Origin: CAZFAP01 sp964516325
GTDB lineage: Bacteria; Auribacterota; JABMQX01
NCBI GenBank assembly: GCA_964516325.1
Contig: CAZFAP010000058.1
Location: 1-25,825 of the forward strand
Direction: 5' to 3'
DNA: 25,825 bases
Position numbers and translations under genes: made by a program. Below the pieces are notes generated by a model. That model saw only the letters and a list, made by a program, of their open reading frames with translations. It was not told the DNA's origin and searched no databases. Positions 14,635-21,767 of this stretch are shown here, piece after piece. Each line of letters starts with the position of its first letter. Position 1 is the stretch's first letter.

Positions 14635-15999
14635 TTAGTCCGACTCGATTTCGCGCACGACCTCGTCGAGTTCCTTCGGGTCGAGCTTGATGTAGCGGGC
14701 GGCGGCTCGTTTCTTCAGAGCTCTGTTGAACGATTCGGAGATGTTCATCTTGAGCACGGCGAAATCGTTCTTCAGGTCCTCCGCGACGTCGCTGATTTTG
14801 AAATCGGTCGGGTACTCGACGGTCGGCTTGAAGCCCGTCATGCCTTCCCACAATCCCCAGATTTGACCGATTTCCACTTCCGCCTGCTCGAGGTTCTTCG
14901 CCTTCTTCACTAAGTTCTGATTCGTCTGATAGAGGTCGTACGCTTTCGAGATTCCGGAAGCCCGCTGCGGCGTTTCCTGTCCCCACCCGGCGCCGAGGAC
15001 CGCCACCCGATAGATTTGCCTGATTGCCGCGTCAATGTTTTTCAGGAGATATTCCCCCGGCTCCACCGGAGGGTAGATGTAATGCGGCGGACGAGCCGCG
15101 TCTATCGGATACGTCAAGGCGTTGCCCGGACCGATTTTTCGCCTTTTGACTCCCGGCATCTCCGGCATCGCCAGGATGTTGAAGCATTGCCTGTAAAGGA
15201 ATTCGTCGTTCAGGGAGCACCAGTTGTAGATGGACCGATTGACCGGTGCAATGTCCGAAAGAGCCGAGACCCCGAATCCGGGATATTTCCTGCTCTCGAC
15301 ATTGAACACCATTACCACCGGCACTCGTCCCAGCCCGTGTTCATCCGTCTCGATCAAATTCCCTTCCTCGTCGTGCAGGAACCAGGCTTCCCTCGTCCAC
15401 GTTCTGTAAACGTATTCATTCCCCTCGCCGCTGCTTGTCTTATAGAACGGGTCGGGGGACTCCTCCTTGACCTCCCTGATTCTCAGCCATAGCAAATTCC
15501 CCCGCGAATCGAGCCGGAAATCCGTTACGTCCCACGGGTCAACCGCGACAAGGTACGGTCTTATCCCTTTCTCCCTTTCCTCCGCTTTCGACTTCAGCTC
15601 TCCCTTGAACTTCGGCTTGTCCACGACGACGAAAACGTGCCCGAAAATCTGTGCTGCCGGGGCCACCTGCTCCTGCATGAACCCGTTCATGCTGTTTCCC
15701 CTCGCGTCCACGTCGGAGAGGAATCGCTCGTAATCTCCGGCCTCGTCTCCCTGCCGGTAAATCGAGTTCGCCTTCCGGAAAATGTGCGCGATGTACGTGT
15801 CCACCACTGTCCGGCAGAAGTTGAAGTAGTACGACCTCTGGATTCTGTCGCGGAAATCGCCCTCATCCTCCTTCACGTGGCGGAAGAGGTAATTCGCCTT
15901 CAGGTAATCCTCGCCTCCCTCGTAACTGTCGAGATAGAAATTCCACCACCGACAGAACTCCTCATACATCGCGTATGTCGTTTGCACAAAGCTCTCCAT
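14635..15999 (-). CDS. Phage portal-like protein (DUF4055 type)
   Basis: The 454-residue protein resembles phage portal proteins, the dodecameric ring at the capsid vertex through which DNA is packaged. Visible traits are the N-terminal helical part with 'RIQRSYYFNFCRTVVDTYIAHIF' (52-74), the 'PYLVAVDPWDVTDFRLDSRGNLLWLRIRE' strand block typical of DUF4055 portals, the 'IAPVNRSIYNWCSLNDEFLYRQCFNILAMP' stem region, and a C-terminal coiled helix. AGGAGGAGG lies just upstream of ATG 15999. No protease, capsid or head-tail genes follow; the next genes are the TIGR04255 cassette. Upstream at 16.12-16.27 kb is a promoter-leader-terminator element. Confidence 0.8.
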   Translation of the reverse strand: MESFVQTTYAMYEEFCRWWNFYLDSYEGGEDYLKANYLFRHVKEDEGDFRDRIQRSYYFNFCRTVVDTYIAHIFRKANSIYRQGDEAGDYERFLSDVDARGNSMNGFMQEQVAPAAQIFGHVFVVVDKPKFKGELKSKAEEREKGIRPYLVAVDPWDVTDFRLDSRGNLLWLRIREVKEESPDPFYKTSSGEGNEYVYRTWTREAWFLHDEEGNLIETDEHGLGRVPVVMVFNVESRKYPGFGVSALSDIAPVNRSIYNWCSLNDEFLYRQCFNILAMPEMPGVKRRKIGPGNALTYPIDAARPPHYIYPPVEPGEYLLKNIDAAIRQIYRVAVLGAGWGQETPQRASGISKAYDLYQTNQNLVKKAKNLEQAEVEIGQIWGLWEGMTGFKPTVEYPTDFKISDVAEDLKNDFAVLKMNISESFNRALKKRAAARYIKLDPKELDEVVREIESD

Positions 16000-16122
16000 G
16001 TCCGTCCTCCTCCTTCGCTTGATTCACCACAGAGAAAACAGAGATCGCTGAGAATGAATCCGCATCGTCGCTCTTCATGGACCTCTGCGGTCTCTGCGGT
16101 TCCTCTTCGCCTTCGCTCACCC
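16000..16122. repeat. CGCAGAG-type repeats between leader A and the portal gene
   Basis: CACCACAGAGAAAACAGAGA (16025-16044) and, in the opposite direction, CCTCTGCGGTCTCTGCGG (16082-16099) form a loose inverted pair of the degenerate CGCAGAG repeat found also at 3475, 6521 and 20600. The pair separates the terminator of leader A from the portal start. Confidence 0.5.
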
Positions 16123-16181
16123 AAAACAAAAGGCAGGCTGTTTCCTGTATGCTGGATACTGCAAACAGTAGACAACCTGCC
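16123..16181 (-). terminator. Intrinsic terminator of leader A
   Basis: GGCAGGTTGT (16172-16181) pairs with ACAGCCTGCC (16132-16141) as a 10-bp stem with one G-U pair. The large loop contains its own small hairpin TACTG-TTTG-CAGTA. The U-tract TTTTGTTTT (16123-16131) follows at once. Confidence 0.75.
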
Positions 16182-16232
16182 CTGTTCTCTTTTCAGTGGC
16201 TTGTTGGCCCGCACAGGCGCGTCCAACTATCC
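16123..16232 (-). ncRNA. Leader/short RNA element, copy A
   Basis: Predicted transcript of about 110 nt from the promoter at 16239-16267 to the U-tract at 16123-16131. It starts GATAGTTGGA and can form GTTGG/CCAAC early on. It then carries a 25-nt block (16176-16200) that matches copy B at 24 of 25 positions, and ends in an intrinsic terminator. It has no start codon with a ribosome site. It is either an independent short RNA or an attenuator leader of the portal gene, whose ATG is about 124 bases further on. I know of no RNA family that it matches. Confidence 0.6.
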
Positions 16233-16238
16233 GGCAGG

Positions 16239-16267
16239 ACTATAGCACAATACAACCCTTTTGTCAA
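16239..16267 (-). promoter_or_regulatory. Near-consensus promoter of leader A
   Basis: TTGACA (16262-16267), exactly 17 bases, then TATAGT (16239-16244), on the minus strand. This is among the closest to the sigma70 consensus in the window. Predicted start is near 16232. Confidence 0.8.
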
Positions 16268-16396
16268 GCATACCCCTGCCCTTTCGCGGGCCGAGATACG
16301 CGCCTCCACAAAAGTTTCTGTACCATGCATGGGCCTTTTCTTGTAAGATAAAAATCGAATGGCACGCGGGTGTGCGAAGCGGAGGGAGTCTCTAAA

Positions 16397-18109
16397 ATGG
16401 CCGAAAACAAGCTTTATTACGGCGACAACCTCGATATCCTTCGGCGCTACATTAGCGACGAGTCTGTGGACCTCATCTACCTCGACCCCCCCTTCAAGAG
16501 TAACCAGGACTACAACGTTCTGTTTCAGGAGCAGAATGGCTCTCGGTCAAAGGCGCAGATTAAAGCCTTTGAAGATACGTGGCGCTGGGACCGAGAAGCG
16601 GCCCGAGCTTATGCAGATACAGTGGAGAAAGGTCCAGATCAGGTGTCGAGAACGATGCAAGCGTTTCGGATGGTCTTCGGCGAGAACGACATGCTGGCGT
16701 ACCTTGCCATGATGGCGCCGCGTCTCGTGGAGCTGCGAAGAGTACTCAAACCCTCGGGATCAATCTATCTCCATTGCGACCCCGCGGCAAGCCACTATCT
16801 CAAGATTCTCATGGACGCGGTGTTCAGGCCGGAAAACTTCCGCAACGAGATTGTCTGGAAACGGACGCATGCTCACGGCTCGTCTCGGAGGTACGGTCCG
16901 ATCCACGACACGATCCTCTTTTATTCAAAAACTGACCAATACGCATGGACCGGCTTGACGCAGCCGCATGACCCGGAGTACATGGGGAAGCATTTCTCTC
17001 ACCGAGATCCCAACTCCGGCCGCCACTTCCAGCCGATTTCCTTGACGGGCGCCGGGGTCAGACGCGGCGATAGCGCGAAGCCCTGGAGAGGTGTAAACCC
17101 GACTGAGGTCGGGAGACACTGGGCGCTGCCCGGCGAGGTGATTAGCAGATTGGGCATCACAGGTGTTTCGGTCCAAGAGAAGCTCGACGCCTTGGATGCC
17201 GGGGCGTTAATCTACTGGCCCAGAAAAAGCGGGGGTGCGCCCCGCCTGAAATGGTACGCCGATGAACTCGAGGGGGCTGCACTGTCGGACGATTGGGGCG
17301 ACATTCACCCGATCTCTGCACGAGCGAGGGAGCGGCTCGGCTACCCGACACAGAAGCCGGAGGCACTTCTCGAGCGCATCGTCAAGGCGAGCAGCAGCGA
17401 AGGGAATTTGGTCCTCGACCCGTTTTGCGGCTGCGGGACTACCATTGCCGTAGCCCAGCGCCTCAAACGGCACTGGATCGGCATTGATATCACCCACCTG
17501 GCAGTGGCTCTCATCAAGCACCGCCTCAAAGACGCGTTTCCGGACAAGGTTCTCGCAAATGGAAGCCTCCAACCGGTTGTGGAATACGATGTAGTTGGAG
17601 AGCCCGTGTCTCTTCCTGATGCGAAGGCTCTCGCGAACCAGGACCCGTACCAATTTCAGTACTGGGCGCTCGGCTTAGTTGGGGCGCGACCCGCCGAACC
17701 GAAGAAAGGAGCCGACAGGGGCATTGATGGCAGGCTTTATTTTCACGACGAGGCAAAGCGAGGACAGACAAAGCAGATCATCCTCCAGGTCAAATCGGGC
17801 CACACCACTGTCGCTCATGTCCGCGACTTGCGAGGTGTCCTGGACCGAGAAAAGGCCCAGATGGGCGTACTTATCACCCTTGAGGAGGCCACCCAGTCCA
17901 TGCGAATTGAGGCGGCGAGCGCGGGCTTCTACGAATCCCCCGGTTGGGGCAAGAAATATCCCCGCCTTCAGGTCCTGAGTGTGGCTGAACTTCTCGGGGG
18001 GAAAAGGATTGATTATCCGCCATCGAGGGAAGTGAACGTGACCTTCAATAAGGCCCCGAGAGCAAACTGCGGCGGCTCAGAACAGACGGAACTCCCCGGT
18101 TTGGTCTGA
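16397..18109 (+). CDS. DNA methyltransferase fused to an Mrr-like PD-(D/E)XK domain
   Basis: The 570-residue protein has an N-terminal beta-class N6-adenine or N4-cytosine DNA methyltransferase: the catalytic DPPF motif at 30-33 comes first, and the SAM-binding motif DPFCGCGTT (341-349) comes late, with a variable target-recognition stretch between. The C-terminal part (about 420-540) looks like a restriction-type nuclease of the Mrr group: GADRGIDG (438-445) with Asp444, then QVKSG (464-468) giving Gln464-x-Lys466. It could act as a one-protein restriction-modification enzyme. GGAGGG at 16381-16386 precedes ATG 16397. It lies opposite in direction to its phage-like neighbours and ends 26 bases from the convergent gene. 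Confidence 0.88.
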   Translation: MAENKLYYGDNLDILRRYISDESVDLIYLDPPFKSNQDYNVLFQEQNGSRSKAQIKAFEDTWRWDREAARAYADTVEKGPDQVSRTMQAFRMVFGENDMLAYLAMMAPRLVELRRVLKPSGSIYLHCDPAASHYLKILMDAVFRPENFRNEIVWKRTHAHGSSRRYGPIHDTILFYSKTDQYAWTGLTQPHDPEYMGKHFSHRDPNSGRHFQPISLTGAGVRRGDSAKPWRGVNPTEVGRHWALPGEVISRLGITGVSVQEKLDALDAGALIYWPRKSGGAPRLKWYADELEGAALSDDWGDIHPISARARERLGYPTQKPEALLERIVKASSSEGNLVLDPFCGCGTTIAVAQRLKRHWIGIDITHLAVALIKHRLKDAFPDKVLANGSLQPVVEYDVVGEPVSLPDAKALANQDPYQFQYWALGLVGARPAEPKKGADRGIDGRLYFHDEAKRGQTKQIILQVKSGHTTVAHVRDLRGVLDREKAQMGVLITLEEATQSMRIEAASAGFYESPGWGKKYPRLQVLSVAELLGGKRIDYPPSREVNVTFNKAPRANCGGSEQTELPGLV

Positions 18110-18135
18110 GGAGCGGGCACGGTCAACCCCCTGAA

Positions 18136-18846
18136 TCATTCGACATCCACCAGCAACATATCCTGCAGCGCCACGTGCTGGTAAGCCTTCTCAAAGAACT
18201 CCGTGATGTCCCCCTCTGAAAAATCGCTGTTCTCCTCGACGGGCGTGTTGATGTCCACCTCCACAACCAGCCCGCGGTCGTCCTGCGGGTCGTCTGTCTT
18301 CCTCATCGGCCGGAGCCGCAGCCAGCGATTGATAGTGAACTGCCCCATCTGCTCCTTGTTCAGGACGCTGAGATGAAGCTCATAGGGGTCCCCAAACCGG
18401 ACATCCTTCAGATATTTCTGCTGGATATGCGCGTTCGCGCTTCCCTCGAGCACCTTGAACAGATGCGCCACAAGCCCCAGCCGCCACACTCTCGCCGGAT
18501 TCTTCTTCTTCAAATACTCCGCGAGCTGCCTGATCAACCCGCTGAATTCATCCCAGACTATCCCTGCCCCCGTCGGCTTTCGCTTGCTTCCATCGAACGC
18601 AAGGTCCACCCTCTCCGCAGAGACCTTGCACTGATATTTCTTCGCCCGATCGGACAGCACGATCCTGGGCACATTTGAGGGAGCGTTTGGCGGCACAGGG
18701 AAAACCCCCGGCTGCCCGTCAAACAAGCCGCCCACCGCGTGCCGGATTCCCTGCGCCATGGCCAGAGGATCGGAAAAATCCAGCCCGTGTGTGAACATCG
18801 CCGACTGAATCGAAATTGGCGTGAATTGTTCGATGTCTGCGGCCAT
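18136..18846 (-). CDS. Hypothetical protein downstream of terminase, possibly TIGR04255-like
   Basis: The 236-residue protein is not recognised with confidence. Its layout recalls the TIGR04255 family: an early strand pair around 'PRIVLSDRAKKYQCKVSAERVDLAF' (62-86), a helix and then 'VWRLGLVAHLF' where TIGR04255 proteins have 'RIGLRYVNRI', and near the end 'GLVVEVDINTP' followed by a helix 'DITEFFEKAYQHVALQDMLL' where they have 'VLDLDYF' and a terminal helix. This is similarity of pattern, not proof. ATG 18846 is preceded by AGGA with 9-base spacing. It starts 142 bases after the terminase stop on the same strand and is convergent with the methyltransferase gene. Confidence 0.75.
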   Translation of the reverse strand: MAADIEQFTPISIQSAMFTHGLDFSDPLAMAQGIRHAVGGLFDGQPGVFPVPPNAPSNVPRIVLSDRAKKYQCKVSAERVDLAFDGSKRKPTGAGIVWDEFSGLIRQLAEYLKKKNPARVWRLGLVAHLFKVLEGSANAHIQQKYLKDVRFGDPYELHLSVLNKEQMGQFTINRWLRLRPMRKTDDPQDDRGLVVEVDINTPVEENSDFSEGDITEFFEKAYQHVALQDMLLVDVE

Positions 18847-18929
18847 CCCTCGCGATCCTGATAGTGAGGCTTCTGTTTTTCTTATTCTCCCAAATACCCG
18901 CCCCAGAGTCAACAGCCCTGCCTCTCTAA

Positions 18930-18943
18930 GTTCTCTGCGGTTC
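18930..18943. repeat. Short CGCAGAG-type repeat in the terminase-hypothetical gap
   Basis: GTTCTCTGCGGTTC is the reverse of the GAACCGCAGAGAAC phrase in other gaps. Its presence supports a non-coding gap here and hence the shorter start (18846) for the downstream protein. Confidence 0.4.
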
Positions 18944-18988
18944 CCGATGATGCGAGACGGCGGAGGACTCGAGGGGTCGCCCATCATT

Positions 18989-20515
18989 TCAGATTCCCCT
19001 CATATAGGTCGCGTTGCAGGCGCCGCCCACCTCCTTTGCGACCTGAATCGCAATCGCCCTCGCCACAATCCGATCGTCCCGGCATCCCGCCTGGGCGCCC
19101 GTCCCTCCCTTCTCGTCGAAGACATACGTCAGGCACTCTTTCACGAATTCCTCGTCGTGAATGAGCATCAGCCCTTCTCTGATCGCTTCGTCCAGACCGT
19201 CAATCATCACCGGCTTGGAGCGGCTGTTCGTATCCCATCCGAGAACGGTTCGGGCGCCGGTCTGGTCGTAACGCCGGTAGTGATGGAGGTATGGATAGGA
19301 CAACTGATTCCGCAAGGTGTTCAGGACGCTGTGGCCATGATTGTTCCGTTCGACCGCGAGAATCGCTTCATTATATTGCTTGCACAGCTCGGCGCACTTC
19401 TTCGCGAAAACGTGCGGCGGCCAGCGACCATGTAGTTCCGCGACCTCCTCCCAAGTCTCCTTGTCCAAAACAACACAACAATCGTAATCCCCATCCGGCA
19501 GCCCCTCCGCACAATCCGCCGCAGCCACATACTCCCTTCCCACAATCGGCTTCTTCCATATCCTCAACTGCCCGGAATCCCGCGTCTCAATGGGTCTGTT
19601 CCCCTCCACCTGAACGAGCAACCTGTTCAGCTTCTCCGTGTCGAAAACCGGCCGCCCCGACGACAGAAATGCTTCCGTGTCATTCGCCGGAAATTCCTGG
19701 GGAAACTTTCCCCGCAACTCCCTCCTTCTCTCCCTCATCCACTTAATCTGCTCGAGAGAAAGCGCTCCATGGCGCGCCTCCCGCAGCGCTTTCTCTTCCT
19801 CGGACAGCACGAGTATTTCCCGCTCCAGAACCGGTATGCGATACGTCTCATCCGCGTGCCAGGGGAAGAAATGTGCTTTGAATCGGCTCTCTCGTCGTTT
19901 TGCGCGCTCCCACTCGTCCCGAAAATCGTTGAATCCGTTCGCCGTGGACTCGATGCAGATTTTGCCGCCCTCTCTCAGCGCCTGCATCGCCCCCATCTTG
20001 ATCTTCTCCGGCTTCGGGAAGAACGCGTATTCGGAAAGGTGCAGATTATCTATGTCCTTTCCGCGCCCGAACTCGTAGTTGCCCGCCGTGCCGAGCACAT
20101 ATCTCGAATTCAGCTCTTCGCCAAACGGAGTCTCCGTGAAGACCATCTCGCGCATGTTATTCCGCTTCGCCTTCGGCTTCAGAAAATCCGGGAGGCGCTC
20201 AAAAAAGAGCTTCACCCTCTCGAAGAGCTCTACTGTGGTATCGAGATCGTGAGCGATCACCGTCGTGTTGGTGTTTGGGACGAAAATCGTGTCGTGAAAG
20301 AACTCCGCCCCCTTGTATGTCGAAATCCCGACCTTCCGCGCCTTGAGAACGATGTCAAAGGGGGTCTTTTGCGTGTGGTACAACCGCTGCACCGGATTGA
20401 GAGCCAGCGTCTGCAACTTCCGCTCCCGGTTTACAATCCATAGCCACTTCTCCGCGAAGTAGAGGAAATCGTTCCTGCACCGTTCCCATTCCTTCCGCTC
20501 GTCGTCTTGTTTCAT
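18989..20515 (-). CDS. Phage terminase large subunit
   Basis: The 508-residue protein is the motor and nuclease for packaging phage DNA into procapsids. The ATPase half has a Walker A variant KARKVGIST (58-66) in which the usual last Lys is Ile, as in many phage terminases where an earlier Lys substitutes. Walker B is NLHLSE with catalytic Glu162, and 'ESTANGF' (189-195) is the coupling motif. The nuclease half shows Asp334 (AADCAEG), Glu389 (AVERNNHG) and Asp480/Asp481 (RDDRIVA). Motifs are intact, so it is not obviously decayed. ATG 20515 has no strong ribosome site; an in-frame TTG at 20548 is the alternative. A promoter-leader-terminator element lies upstream at 21.07-21.27 kb. Confidence 0.88.
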   Translation of the reverse strand: MKQDDERKEWERCRNDFLYFAEKWLWIVNRERKLQTLALNPVQRLYHTQKTPFDIVLKARKVGISTYKGAEFFHDTIFVPNTNTTVIAHDLDTTVELFERVKLFFERLPDFLKPKAKRNNMREMVFTETPFGEELNSRYVLGTAGNYEFGRGKDIDNLHLSEYAFFPKPEKIKMGAMQALREGGKICIESTANGFNDFRDEWERAKRRESRFKAHFFPWHADETYRIPVLEREILVLSEEEKALREARHGALSLEQIKWMRERRRELRGKFPQEFPANDTEAFLSSGRPVFDTEKLNRLLVQVEGNRPIETRDSGQLRIWKKPIVGREYVAAADCAEGLPDGDYDCCVVLDKETWEEVAELHGRWPPHVFAKKCAELCKQYNEAILAVERNNHGHSVLNTLRNQLSYPYLHHYRRYDQTGARTVLGWDTNSRSKPVMIDGLDEAIREGLMLIHDEEFVKECLTYVFDEKGGTGAQAGCRDDRIVARAIAIQVAKEVGGACNATYMRGI

Positions 20516-20599
20516 CGAGGAACTCACGCCGCAGCCTGCGCGCAACAACAGGGAGTGTCCACCCCGCAGGGAATACGGCTTTCCAAAAGCTTTACTTTC

Positions 20600-20630
20600 C
20601 CCTCTGCGTGCTCTGCGCCCTCTGCGGTTA
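20600..20630. repeat. CGCAGAG-type repeat upstream of the terminase gene
   Basis: Three CTCTGCG units in tandem, ending CTCTGCGGTTA. On the minus strand this reads ACCGCAGAGGGCGCAGAGCA and is close to the 6521-6550 copy. It overlaps the last codon of the doubtful small basic frame next to it. Confidence 0.55.
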
Positions 20631-20900
20631 GATGCTTCTCCTCACACCTCGCCGGGCACGAAGACCCGCCGACCGATGGCGCTCAAAAGCGTACCGCGAA
20701 TCGGCCCGAGCGGCTCGCCTCGTCGCCATGTCCCGCGTCACGTTCGCCAGAGCCACCAGAGCGCGTCCCACTGAAAGCCACCCGGTCATCTTCGCCCTTC
20801 GCGCCAGCGCTCGCCTCCTTGCCAACTGCGATTTATTTGCCGCCCATCCGTACAGACTCCTCCTCGGCTTAAACCATCTCCTCGTTGTCCTCGTAACCAT
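20628..20900 (-). CDS. Doubtful small Arg-rich protein upstream of terminase
   Basis: From the ATG at 20900 the frame gives 90 residues starting MVTRTTRRWFKPRRSLYGWAAN, very rich in Arg and Ala, with no recognised domain. AGGAG with 7-base spacing precedes this ATG; the frame also has ATGs at 20936 and 20918. It lies between leader B and the terminase on the same strand, where phages often encode a small terminase subunit or other small basic protein. Against it: the composition is close to what GC-rich non-coding DNA gives, and its end overlaps a CGCAGAG repeat. Confidence 0.35.
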   Translation of the reverse strand: MVTRTTRRWFKPRRSLYGWAANKSQLARRRALARRAKMTGWLSVGRALVALANVTRDMATRRAARADSRYAFERHRSAGLRARRGVRRSI

Positions 20901-21070
20901 CTCGTTTCTCCTCCGCATTCTCCTTTTCTGCTGCATACCTGCTGCGGGCTTTTCTGCGACGCCACGCTTGTCTCGCGCTTATTCCCCGGCTCTCCACGGG
21001 AACACAACGATCATTGAAGGCTTGCGATTTCGGACAGCGTGTCGCCCCTGACTTCCCCGGCACAGTTCCG
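20901..21070. other. Spacer between leader B terminator and terminase region
   Basis: No gene or strong structure is visible here. Any transcript reading through the leader B terminator would cross this stretch before reaching the terminase gene. Confidence 0.4.
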
Positions 21071-21120
21071 AAAACAAAAGGGCAGAGCCTCCTCCGCCAG
21101 AGGCGGGGAAAGCCCTGCCC
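21071..21120 (-). terminator. Intrinsic terminator of leader B
   Basis: A 19-base arm (21102-21120) starting GGGCAGGGC pairs with 21080-21098 (ending CTCTGCCC) around a TCT loop, with one mismatch and three G-U pairs. It is followed directly by TTTTGTTTT (21071-21079), identical to the U-tract of leader A. Confidence 0.85.
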
Positions 21121-21233
21121 TGTTCTCTTTCCAGTGGCAGCCAGCGACGGCGAGCCGCAATCGCTATCTTCCTTTGGACTGCTCGCTGCGCCAAGGCGCC
21201 GTCTTCGCGCCGCGTCGCCGTCTCCAACAATCT
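21071..21233 (-). ncRNA. Leader/short RNA element, copy B
   Basis: Predicted transcript of about 163 nt from the promoter at 21240-21268 to the U-tract. Its 5' end GATTGTTGGA matches copy A (GATAGTTGGA). A 50-nt insert relative to copy A forms a long stem in which GACGGCGA near the start pairs with TCGCCGTC. The shared 25-nt block is at 21114-21138. It precedes the terminase region by about 550 bases. Preserved ends with a variable middle suggest a structured RNA rather than a recent simple duplication. Confidence 0.6.
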
Positions 21234-21239
21234 GGCAAC

Positions 21240-21268
21240 ACTATATCACAATCGCTCCCACATGTCAA
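21240..21268 (-). promoter_or_regulatory. Near-consensus promoter of leader B
   Basis: TTGACA (21263-21268), exactly 17 bases, then TATAGT (21240-21245), on the minus strand. The architecture is identical to the leader A promoter, and seven bases upstream of the -10 (ATTGTG plus one variable base) are also shared. Predicted start is near 21233. Confidence 0.8.
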
Positions 21269-21351
21269 CACACGCGACAGCCACGGTGCAGACGTGCTTT
21301 GTCAGTAGAGCGGTAAATGGTCCTCGGTTCCTCGTGTCAAAGCTCCCCAGA

Positions 21352-21738
21352 TCAGAACTTCTCTGCCATGCGGTAAAACCGGCGGGGGACGAGGAGGGGA
21401 GGGGCGCCGGTGAGGGCGCCGTCGTCGGTCCAGCAGGTGGTGGTGTCGCCAGCAGAGAGGAAGGCCTCGATGGCAAGATGCCAGGTGAGGAGGTCCTCGG
21501 TGTACAAGATGGAATAGGTTTTGTCGCCCAGGGAGCTCCACGTGAAGGTCGTTTGCTCGGGGTTCGGGCCTGGGGTCAGGTCGTTGATGTAGAACTCGTG
21601 CGCTCCCATGTCCACCGTCAGGCTCTTCCCGCTGAGTACGATGCTGTGCGTCCCGGCGATGTCGGTCCCCGGCGAGCCCGGATCGTTGAACCCGACATCA
21701 ATGCAGGCCGAACGCGGGAAGCGGTGAAAATCAGCCCT
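21352..21738 (-). pseudogene. C-terminal remnant of a second secreted beta-helix protein
   Basis: A frame open from just after an in-frame TGA (21739-21741) to a TGA at 21352 encodes about 128 residues with no start at its head. It begins 'ADFHRFPRSACIDVG', continues 'DIAGTHSIVLSGKSLTVDMGAHEFY', and ends with a domain containing 'YSILYTEDLLTWHLAIEAF' and 'RRFYRMAEKF'. These are the tail end of the beta-helix proteins whose intact relative lies next door (compare its 'DYHLSPGSPCIDAG' and 'VDMGADEY'). The N-terminal helix is missing. An internal ATG at 21615 could start an 87-residue product, but there is no reason to think that it is made. Confidence 0.75.
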
Positions 21739-21767
21739 TCATCTGCCCGCCAAGGCACCTCAGAGCA

